A stretch of 64,000 nucleotides of DNA from Pseudomonas extremaustralis (lineage in GTDB: Bacteria; Pseudomonadota; Gammaproteobacteria; Pseudomonadales; Pseudomonadaceae): contig NZ_LT629689.1 in assembly GCF_900102035.1 (NCBI RefSeq), forward strand, positions 6,482,501-6,546,500, read 5' to 3'. Position numbers and translations under genes: made by a program. Positions 57,574 through 64,000 of the stretch are shown piece by piece; position 1 is the first letter of the stretch, and each line of letters starts with the position of its first letter. The notes below the pieces were generated by a model. It ran no database searches. It saw nothing but the letters and a program-made list of their open reading frames with translations, and was not told where the DNA came from.

Positions 57574-58410
57574 ATGCGCAACGATGCCAACGACGACTTC
57601 GACAACGTTCCCAGCCTGCGGGCCGACCTTGGGGATGACGATGATTTCGAACCGACTCCCGCCACCTCGGTGCGCTCGCGCAACACGCCCGTGGTCAAGG
57701 TCAAGAGCGCCAGCACCGGCCCTTTGTGGGCGTTGATCGGCGCCTTGCTGATCGCCTTCGCGGGGTTGGCGTGGTGGAGCTTCCAGCAGATTTCACTGAT
57801 GGGCCAGCAACTGGTCGCCACCCAGGAAAGCTTCGCGCGTATTAGCGAAGAAGCGGCGGGGCGCCTGCAGGACATTTCCGGCAAGGTCGTGGCCAGTGAA
57901 GCAAGTGTGAACACCGGCAGCGAAGCGCTGAAGTTGCAGATCAAGCAGTTGGAAACCCAGTTGCTGGAGCAGGGCAAGCAGCAATTGGGCGTCGCCGGTC
58001 AGGCTACCGAACTGGACAAGCGCCTGGCGCAGATGACCGCCAGCACTACCGACCTGTCGAACGCCAATGCCAAGCTGCAAGGCCAGGTGCAGGCGCTGAC
58101 CGACACCGTGGCTAGCCTCAAGGCGGCGCAAGGCGATGTCGGCAAGCGCGACACCGAACTCAAGGAACTGGCCGCCGATGTGGCCGCGTTGAAAAAACAG
58201 AGCGCCACCATTGCCCGTCTCGAACAGGATCTTGTGGTGCTCAAGAGCGCACAGGATAACCAGCCGGCCAACAGCGATGCGCCGACCAATAAAGAGTTCG
58301 ACGTGTTCCGTATCCAGACCACCCGCAATATCACCACCCTGCAGAGCCAGGTGCAGACCCTCAATCAGCGCCTCAACGCCCCACGCGCTGCGTCGGCGCA
58401 GGGTCAATAA
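57574..58410 (+). CDS. Membrane-anchored coiled-coil protein
   Basis: A 278-aa protein with an acidic cytoplasmic N-terminus (MRNDANDDFDNVPSLRADLG), one transmembrane helix at about 50-72 (LWALIGALLIAFAGLAWWSF) and a periplasmic coiled coil over most of ~75-230. It is conserved in Pseudomonas near sodB/argP in my reading, with no assigned role. It may be an envelope structural protein. Confidence 0.65.
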   Translation: MRNDANDDFDNVPSLRADLGDDDDFEPTPATSVRSRNTPVVKVKSASTGPLWALIGALLIAFAGLAWWSFQQISLMGQQLVATQESFARISEEAAGRLQDISGKVVASEASVNTGSEALKLQIKQLETQLLEQGKQQLGVAGQATELDKRLAQMTASTTDLSNANAKLQGQVQALTDTVASLKAAQGDVGKRDTELKELAADVAALKKQSATIARLEQDLVVLKSAQDNQPANSDAPTNKEFDVFRIQTTRNITTLQSQVQTLNQRLNAPRAASAQGQ

Positions 58411-58422
58411 CGCCGCGAGGGG

Positions 58423-58494
58423 AAATGTCACTGATCGGTGACATTTTCTCTCTGCTTCGTTACATGCCCCCACTTCGCCCTTGTTTAGACTCCG
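58423..58494 (+). promoter_or_regulatory. Dyad-containing promoter region of the AGE epimerase
   Basis: A perfect 9-bp-arm inverted repeat AAATGTCAC/GTGACATTT (58423..58446, 6-bp spacer) is followed by TTCGTTACATG (58456..58466) and TGTTTAGACTCCG (58482..58494). The same three blocks with the same spacing precede gtsA. The repeat may bind a shared regulator; TAGACT may be the -10. Confidence 0.7.
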
Positions 58495-58525
58495 GTCATC
58501 CCACGAAAAACAATAAGGGCCACCC

Positions 58526-59785
58526 ATGACCACCCAACCACTGCCAGCCGGCAGTTGGCTGAATGCTCCTGCCCATCACGCCTGGCTCGCCGCCGAAGGC
58601 CAGCGCCTGCTGACATTCGCCAAGGCCGCACGCCTGCCCGACGGCTTTGGCAACCTGGACGACAAAGGCCGACTGCCGGCCAATGCCCACGCCGAAACCA
58701 TGAACACCGCACGCATGACCCACAGCTTCGCCATGGCCCACGCCATGGGGCTGCCCGGTTATGCCGATCTGGTCGAGCACGGCGTGACGGCCCTCAGCGG
58801 CCCACTGCGCGATGCCGAACACGGTGGCTGGTTCGCCGCGCCCCATGCCATCGACGGTAACTCCGGTAAAGCGGCCTACTTGCATGCGTTTGTGGCCCTG
58901 GCGGCCAGCTCGGCAGTGGTGGCGGGCGCAGCCGGCGCGCAAGCCCTGTTGACGGATGCCATCACGGTCATCGATCAGCATTTCTGGCGCGAGGACGAGG
59001 GCGCGATGCTCGAATCCTTTGCTCAGGACTGGAGCGGCGTCGAGGCCTATCGCGGTGCCAACAGCAACATGCACGCCACCGAAGCCTTTCTTGCCCTGGC
59101 GGATGTCACTGGCGACACCCGCTGGCTCGACCGCGCTTTGCGTATCGTCGAACGCGTCATCCACACCCACGCCGCCCGCCAACGGTTCATGGTGATCGAG
59201 CATTTCGACGCCCAGTGGAACCCTGTGTTCGATTACAACCAAGACAACCCCGCCGATGGCTTCCGCCCTTATGGCATTACGCCCGGCCACGGTTTCGAGT
59301 GGGCGCGCCTGGTGCTGCACCTGGAAGCCGCGCGCCTGCAGGCCGGGCTGGACACGCCGGACTGGCTGCTGACCGACGCCAAGGGCCTGTTCGCCAGCGC
59401 CTGCGACTACGCCTGGGCCGTGGATGGTGCGCCCGGCATCGTCTACACCCTGGACTGGCACCGGCAGCCAGTGGTGCGCGAACGTCTGCATTGGACCCAC
59501 GCCGAAGCCAGCGCCGCCGCCCAGGCCTTGCTCAAACGTACCGGTGCACAGCATTACGAAACCTGGTACCGGCGCTTCTGGGAGTTTTGCGAAACCCACT
59601 TTATCGACCGTCTCCACGGCAGTTGGCACCACGAACTCGACCCGCACAACCAGCCCGGCAGCAAAATCTGGGGTGGCAAGCCGGACCTGTACCATGCCTG
59701 GCAAGCAGTGTTGCTGCCCGCGCTGCCCTTGGCACCGAGCATGGCCAGTGCCTTGGGGCGCGGGCGCTATGTCACCGGGTGGTGA
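58526..59785 (+). CDS. AGE-family sugar epimerase/isomerase
   Basis: A 419-aa (alpha/alpha)6-barrel enzyme of the N-acylglucosamine 2-epimerase family, probably interconverting mannose and fructose or similar sugars. Family marks are MNTARMTHSFAMAHAMGLPG near 55, YRGANSNMHATEAFLALADV near 172 and PGHGFEWARLVLHLEAARLQ near 251, holding the catalytic His residues. Its location before the glucose ABC transporter and the shared promoter design suggest it handles an incoming sugar. The stop overlaps the second dyad. Confidence 0.82.
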   Translation: MTTQPLPAGSWLNAPAHHAWLAAEGQRLLTFAKAARLPDGFGNLDDKGRLPANAHAETMNTARMTHSFAMAHAMGLPGYADLVEHGVTALSGPLRDAEHGGWFAAPHAIDGNSGKAAYLHAFVALAASSAVVAGAAGAQALLTDAITVIDQHFWREDEGAMLESFAQDWSGVEAYRGANSNMHATEAFLALADVTGDTRWLDRALRIVERVIHTHAARQRFMVIEHFDAQWNPVFDYNQDNPADGFRPYGITPGHGFEWARLVLHLEAARLQAGLDTPDWLLTDAKGLFASACDYAWAVDGAPGIVYTLDWHRQPVVRERLHWTHAEASAAAQALLKRTGAQHYETWYRRFWEFCETHFIDRLHGSWHHELDPHNQPGSKIWGGKPDLYHAWQAVLLPALPLAPSMASALGRGRYVTGW

Positions 59786-59838
59786 CATTTGTGCATCCCT
59801 TTGTTACCTGCGCTGCAAAAATCCCTGTTTAAACTCCG
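59769..59838 (+). promoter_or_regulatory. Dyad-containing promoter region of gtsA
   Basis: ATGTCAC/GTGACAT (59769..59788, 6-bp spacer) overlaps the stop of the epimerase gene. TTTGTTACCTG (59800..59810) and TGTTTAAACTCCG (59826..59838) follow, at the same distances as at 58423. gtsA starts at 59890. Confidence 0.7.
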
Positions 59839-59889
59839 TGCAGCGCAAGCGCCAGACTTGCATGCATAACAAAAAGAAAAGGTACTCAG

Positions 59890-61176
59890 ATGAACGCGAT
59901 CAATCGCCTCGCCGTAGCTATTTCCATTGCCTCGTTGTTTCCCCTCAGTGCTTTTGCCGCCGACTCGAAAGGGACGGTTGAAGTCGTGCATTGGTGGACC
60001 TCGGGCGGTGAGAAGGCGGCTGTAGATGTCCTGAAGGCCCAAGTCGAGAAAGACGGTTTCACCTGGAAAGACGGCGCTGTCGCAGGTGGCGGTGGCGCCA
60101 CGGCCATGACCGTGCTCAAAAGCCGCGCGGTCGCCGGCAACCCACCAGGCGTGGCCCAGATCAAAGGCCCCGATATCCAGGAGTGGGCATCCACTGGCCT
60201 TTTGGACACTGACGTGCTCAAAGGCGTCGCCAAAGAAGAAAAGTGGGATTCCCTGCTCGACAAGAAAGTTTCCGACACCGTGAAGTACAAAGGTGACTAC
60301 GTCGCCGTTCCGGTGAACATCCACCGCGTCAACTGGCTGTGGATCAACCCGGCAGTCTTCAAGAAGGCCGGCATCACCAAGAACCCCACCACCCTCGAAG
60401 AATTCTATGCCGCCGGCGACAAGCTGAAGAAAGCCGGCTTCATTGCGCTCGCCCACGGTGGCCAGCCTTGGCAGGACAGCACCGTATTCGAAGCGGTCGT
60501 GTTGTCGGTGATGGGCGCCGATGGCTACAAGAAGGCCCTGGTTGACCTGGACAACGGCGCACTGACCGGTCCGGAAATGGTCAAGGCCCTGACCGAACTG
60601 AAGAAAGTCGCGACCTACATGGACGTCGATGGCAAAGGCCAGGACTGGAACCTCGAAGCGGGCAAGGTCATCAACGGCAAGGCTGGCATGCAGATCATGG
60701 GTGACTGGGCCAAGTCCGAATGGACCGCTGCCAAGAAAGTCGCCGGCAAGGACTACGAGTGCGTCGCCTTCCCTGGCACCGAAAAAGCCTTCACCTACAA
60801 CATCGACTCCCTGGCGGTGTTCAAGCAGAAAGACAAAGGCACGGCGGCCGGTCAGCAGGACATCGCCAAAGTCGTGCTGGGTGAAAACTTCCAGAAGGTG
60901 TTCAGCATCAACAAGGGGTCGATCCCCGTTCGTACCGACATGCTCAATGAAATGGACAAGCTCGGTTTCGACGCCTGCGCCCAGACCGCCGCCAAGGACT
61001 TCCTGGCAGACGCCAAGACCGGCGGCCTGCAGCCAAGCATGGCGCACAACATGGCCACCACCCTGGCTGTGCAAGGGGCGTTTTTTGATGTCGTGACCAA
61101 CTACATCAACAACCCGAAGGCGGACCCGGTCAAAACCGCCAAGGAACTCGGCGCTGCGATCAAGTCGGCCAAGTAA
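59890..61176 (+). CDS. gtsA: Glucose/mannose ABC transporter binding protein
   Basis: A 428-aa periplasmic sugar-binding protein. The signal peptide ends AFA|AD near residue 24. The mature protein opens with [16 protein letters not shown], the start of extracellular solute-binding family 1, and has many aromatic residues ([16 protein letters not shown]) for sugar stacking. It matches GtsA of the Pseudomonas glucose transporter in sequence style and gene order. It is followed by a REP element before gtsB, which probably gives higher gtsA expression. Confidence 0.9.
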   Translation: MNAINRLAVAISIASLFPLSAFAADSKGTVEVVHWWTSGGEKAAVDVLKAQVEKDGFTWKDGAVAGGGGATAMTVLKSRAVAGNPPGVAQIKGPDIQEWASTGLLDTDVLKGVAKEEKWDSLLDKKVSDTVKYKGDYVAVPVNIHRVNWLWINPAVFKKAGITKNPTTLEEFYAAGDKLKKAGFIALAHGGQPWQDSTVFEAVVLSVMGADGYKKALVDLDNGALTGPEMVKALTELKKVATYMDVDGKGQDWNLEAGKVINGKAGMQIMGDWAKSEWTAAKKVAGKDYECVAFPGTEKAFTYNIDSLAVFKQKDKGTAAGQQDIAKVVLGENFQKVFSINKGSIPVRTDMLNEMDKLGFDACAQTAAKDFLADAKTGGLQPSMAHNMATTLAVQGAFFDVVTNYINNPKADPVKTAKELGAAIKSAK

Positions 61177-61197
61177 ACGCCCTGCGGGAACCGAGTT

Positions 61198-61295
61198 GTT
61201 GTGGTGAGCAAGCTTGCTTGCGCTGGGGGGCGAAGCGCCCCCTGGAGCAGCGGGAGCAAGCTCCCTCGCCACGGCAAGCCGGCTCCTACGACGGA
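61198..61295. repeat. REP-type element between gtsA and gtsB
   Basis: Two inverted palindromic parts occur: a core AGCAAGCTTGCTTGCGCTGG and a second half GGGAGCAAGCTCCCTCGCCA, with a GGGGGCGAAGCGCCCCC hairpin between. This is the extragenic palindrome typical of the fluorescens group. It may stabilise the gtsA mRNA and lower downstream expression. Confidence 0.85.
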
Positions 61296-61320
61296 ATGTA
61301 TGTAGTCCTTTTTCCCTGTA

Positions 61321-62241
61321 TTGGATTTCCCCATGAGTTCTGTTGCTGTGTTCAGCAAAGCCTCGCCGTTCGATGCACTGCAGCGCTGGCTACCCAAACT
61401 GGTGCTGGCGCCAAGCATGTTCATCGTGTTGGTGGGCTTCTACGGCTACATCCTGTGGACGTTTGTACTGTCGTTCACCACGTCCACGTTCCTGCCGAGC
61501 TACAACTGGGCAGGCCTTGCTCAGTACGAGCGGCTGTTCGACAACGACCGCTGGTGGGTGGCGAGCAAGAACCTGGCGCTGTTCGGCGGGATGTTCATCG
61601 GTATCACCTTGGTGATCGGCGTGATGCTGGCGATTTTCCTCGACCAGAAAATCCGTCGCGAAGGTTTTATCCGCACCATTTACCTGTACCCGATGGCGCT
61701 CTCGATGATCGTCACCGGTACTGCCTGGAAATGGCTGCTCAACCCCGGCATGGGCCTGGACAAACTCCTGCGGGACTGGGGCTGGGAAGGCTTCCGTCTC
61801 GACTGGCTGATCGACCCGGACCGGGTGGTCTACTGCCTGGTGATCGCGGCCGTGTGGCAAGCCTCGGGTTTCATCATGGCGATGTTCCTCGCCGGCCTGC
61901 GCGGCGTCGACCAGTCGATCATCCGTGCCGCGCAGATCGACGGCGCGAGCCTGCCGCGTATCTACTGGAGCGTGGTGCTGCCCAGCCTGCGTCCGGTGTT
62001 CTTCAGTGCGGTGATGATCCTGGCGCATATCGCGATCAAGAGCTTCGACCTGGTGGCGGCGATGACGGCCGGCGGCCCTGGCTACTCGTCCGACCTGCCG
62101 GCGATGTTCATGTATTCGTTCACCTTCAGCCGCGGCCAGATGGGCATGGGCTCGGCCAGTGCAATCCTGATGCTCGGTGCGATCCTCGCGATCATCGTGC
62201 CTTACCTGTACTCCGAGCTGAGGACCAAGCGTAATGACTAG
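61321..62241 (+). CDS. gtsB: Sugar ABC transporter permease
   Basis: A 306-aa permease with about six membrane helices. The EAA-like loop AAQIDGASLPRIYWSVVLPS near 200 contacts the ATPase. It overlaps gtsC by 8 bp. It forms the membrane channel of the glucose/mannose system with GtsC. Confidence 0.9.
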   Translation: MDFPMSSVAVFSKASPFDALQRWLPKLVLAPSMFIVLVGFYGYILWTFVLSFTTSTFLPSYNWAGLAQYERLFDNDRWWVASKNLALFGGMFIGITLVIGVMLAIFLDQKIRREGFIRTIYLYPMALSMIVTGTAWKWLLNPGMGLDKLLRDWGWEGFRLDWLIDPDRVVYCLVIAAVWQASGFIMAMFLAGLRGVDQSIIRAAQIDGASLPRIYWSVVLPSLRPVFFSAVMILAHIAIKSFDLVAAMTAGGPGYSSDLPAMFMYSFTFSRGQMGMGSASAILMLGAILAIIVPYLYSELRTKRND

Positions 62242-63079
62242 TCTTGCCGCAAAACCTGCCATCAGCCTGAGCCGCATCGCGATCTACGCGGTGTTGATCC
62301 TGGCGGTGTTGCTCTACCTGGTGCCGCTGGTGGTGATGTTGCTCACCAGCTTCAAGACCCCGGAAGACATCAGCACCGGCAACCTGTTGAGCTGGCCGAC
62401 CGTCGTCACTGGCATCGGCTGGGTCAAGGCCTGGGCCACCGTGGATGGCTACTTCTGGAACTCGATCAAGATCACCGTTCCCGCTGTGCTGATCTCCACC
62501 GCCATTGGTGCGTTGAACGGCTATGTGCTGTCGTTCTGGCGCTTCCGTGGTTCGCAGTTGTTCTTCGGTCTGCTGTTGTTCGGCTGCTTCCTGCCGTTCC
62601 AGACCGTGCTGCTGCCGGCTTCGTTCACCCTCGGCAAGATGGGCCTGGCGAGTACCACCACCGGTCTGGTGTTTGTCCACGTGGTCTATGGCCTGGCGTT
62701 CACCACGCTGTTCTTCCGTAACTACTACGTGAGCATTCCCGATGCGTTGATCAAGGCCGCACGCCTGGACGGTGCGGGTTTCTTCACCATCTTCCGTCGG
62801 ATCATTCTGCCGATGTCGACCCCGATCATCATGGTCTGCCTGATCTGGCAGTTCACCCAGATCTGGAACGACTTCCTGTTTGGCGTGGTGTTCTCCAGCG
62901 GCGACTCCCAGCCCATCACGGTAGCGCTGAACAACCTGGTCAACACCAGCACCGGGGCCAAGGAATATAACGTGGACATGGCGGCGGCGATGATCGCCGG
63001 GCTGCCGACCCTGCTGGTCTATGTGATCGCAGGCAAGTATTTCGTGCGCGGCCTCACGGCCGGCGCGGTCAAGGGGTAA
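62234..63079 (+). CDS. gtsC: Sugar ABC transporter permease
   Basis: A 281-aa second permease, with six helices and the EAA-like loop AARLDGAGFFTIFRRIILPM near 175. It pairs with GtsB. Translational coupling is supported by the 8-bp overlap. Only two bases separate it from the ATPase gene. Confidence 0.9.
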   Translation: MTSLAAKPAISLSRIAIYAVLILAVLLYLVPLVVMLLTSFKTPEDISTGNLLSWPTVVTGIGWVKAWATVDGYFWNSIKITVPAVLISTAIGALNGYVLSFWRFRGSQLFFGLLLFGCFLPFQTVLLPASFTLGKMGLASTTTGLVFVHVVYGLAFTTLFFRNYYVSIPDALIKAARLDGAGFFTIFRRIILPMSTPIIMVCLIWQFTQIWNDFLFGVVFSSGDSQPITVALNNLVNTSTGAKEYNVDMAAAMIAGLPTLLVYVIAGKYFVRGLTAGAVKG

Positions 63080-63081
63080 TC

Positions 63082-64000
63082 ATGGCTACGCTTGAACTTC
63101 GCAATGTAAACAAGACCTATGGCGCCGGCCTGCCCGACACCTTGAAGAACATCGAACTGTCGATCAAGGAAGGCGAATTCCTGATCCTGGTCGGGCCGTC
63201 GGGCTGCGGCAAATCCACGCTGATGAACTGCATCGCGGGCCTGGAGACCATCACCGGCGGCGCGATCATGATCGGCGACCAGGACGTCAGCGGCATGAGC
63301 CCCAAGGATCGCGACATCGCCATGGTGTTCCAGTCCTACGCGCTGTACCCGACCATGAGCGTGCGCGAGAACATCGAGTTCGGCCTGAAGATCCGCAAGA
63401 TGCCCCAGGCTGATATCGACGCCGAAGTGGCGCGGGTGGCCAAGCTGCTACAGATCGAACACCTGCTCAACCGCAAGCCGGGCCAGCTTTCCGGCGGCCA
63501 GCAACAGCGCGTGGCCATGGGCCGGGCCCTGGCGCGGCGGCCGAAGATCTACCTGTTCGACGAACCGCTGTCCAACCTCGACGCCAAGCTGCGGGTCGAG
63601 ATGCGCACCGAAATGAAACTGATGCACCAGCGCCTCAAGACCACCACGGTCTACGTCACCCACGACCAGATCGAAGCGATGACCCTGGGCGACAAAGTGG
63701 CGGTGATGAAAGACGGCATCATCCAGCAGTTCGGCACGCCGAAAGACATCTACAACAATCCGGCCAACCAGTTCGTGGCGAGCTTCATCGGTTCGCCGCC
63801 GATGAACTTCGTGCCCCTGCGTCTGCAACGCAAGGACGGTCGCCTGGTGGCCCTGCTCGACAGCGGCCAGGCCCGCTGCGAACTGCCGCTGGGCATGAAT
63901 GACGCCGGCCTGGAAGACCGTGACGTGATCCTTGGGCTGCGCCCGGAGCAGATCATGCTGGCGACGGGTGAGGGCAACGGTTCGTCGAGTATTCGCGCCG
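63082..64000 (+). CDS. gtsD: Sugar ABC transporter ATPase, 5' part
   Basis: The first 306 codons of a MalK/UgpC-type ATPase that energises sugar uptake; the gene runs off the window. Walker A is GPSGCGKST near residue 38, the Q-loop [14 protein letters not shown] near 80, the signature LSGGQQQR near 134, Walker B IYLFDEP near 155 and the switch His in [15 protein letters not shown]. The C-terminal OB domain begins with [12 protein letters not shown]. The ATG at 63082 follows the gtsC stop by two bases. Confidence 0.92.
   Translation, partial: MATLELRNVNKTYGAGLPDTLKNIELSIKEGEFLILVGPSGCGKSTLMNCIAGLETITGGAIMIGDQDVSGMSPKDRDIAMVFQSYALYPTMSVRENIEFGLKIRKMPQADIDAEVARVAKLLQIEHLLNRKPGQLSGGQQQRVAMGRALARRPKIYLFDEPLSNLDAKLRVEMRTEMKLMHQRLKTTTVYVTHDQIEAMTLGDKVAVMKDGIIQQFGTPKDIYNNPANQFVASFIGSPPMNFVPLRLQRKDGRLVALLDSGQARCELPLGMNDAGLEDRDVILGLRPEQIMLATGEGNGSSSIRA

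Noticed and set aside
1..64000. CRISPR arrays, insertion sequences and rRNA
   Set aside because: No regularly spaced repeats, transposase genes or ribosomal RNA sequence were seen in the window.

Overview
The window looks like a Pseudomonas chromosome of the fluorescens group: high GC, a bifA-sodB-LysE-argP block, a gts-type glucose ABC transporter next to an AGE-family epimerase, and a fluorescens-style REP element. Into it is inserted a complete temperate prophage of about 47.1 kb (240..47318), which fills the first three quarters. The prophage sits between a leftward DUF962/Mpo1-like gene (1..135, cut by the window edge) and a rightward AraC-family regulator (47363..48421). A 13-bp direct repeat (240..252 and 47306..47318) is the likely att core. 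The left copy lies inside the last codons of the integrase gene.

Prophage layout. The early-left operon runs from a promoter near 14190 leftward to int and carries about 25 small phage genes, a DUF4942/adenine methyltransferase, an HNH endonuclease, a RecT/YqaJ recombination pair, an excisionase and the integrase. The immunity region (14174..16419) resembles that of lambda. A CI-type repressor gene (leftward) and a Cro-type gene (rightward) flank related 14-bp pseudo-palindromes, and two more such sites lie on the early-left promoter with the same 25-bp spacing. Two uncharacterised genes, a nucleotidyltransferase-fold protein and a 311-aa coiled-coil protein, overlap the repressor gene and should be expressed in the lysogen. 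The early-right operon (16216..22887) holds cro, two ribbon-helix-helix proteins, a Rha-type antirepressor, DnaT-like and P-like replication proteins, NinB, NinG and a probable Q-type late regulator, joined largely by ATGA overlaps. A promoter/terminator pair, a shortened tRNA-Gly-like gene and a tRNA-Met(CAT) follow.

The late operon (23613..47152) gives holin, terminases, portal, scaffold, capsid, connectors, contractile sheath and tube, a frameshifted tail chaperone, tape measure, baseplate, fibre, GH19 endolysin and Rz/Rz1. The virion should therefore be a myovirus behind a lambdoid control region. Two leftward genes between tail genes (35514..36182) look like morons. Hairpins with U-tracts recur at late gene junctions, as expected if a late antiterminator acts there.

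Chromosomal part (47319..64000): AraC regulator, TrkH-type K+ transporter, imelysin lipoprotein with a Fur-like box, BifA-type GGDEF/EAL protein, a small unknown protein, Fe superoxide dismutase, LysE/ArgO exporter with divergent ArgP, an NAD-dependent epimerase, a membrane-anchored coiled-coil protein, then the AGE epimerase and gtsABCD. These last two units share a promoter architecture with identical spacing. The best candidates for something new are the repressor-linked gene pair, the integrase whose C-terminus changes on integration, the phased GAAYGA repeats before the terminase, and the recurrent stem-loop/Shine-Dalgarno cassettes of the left operon.
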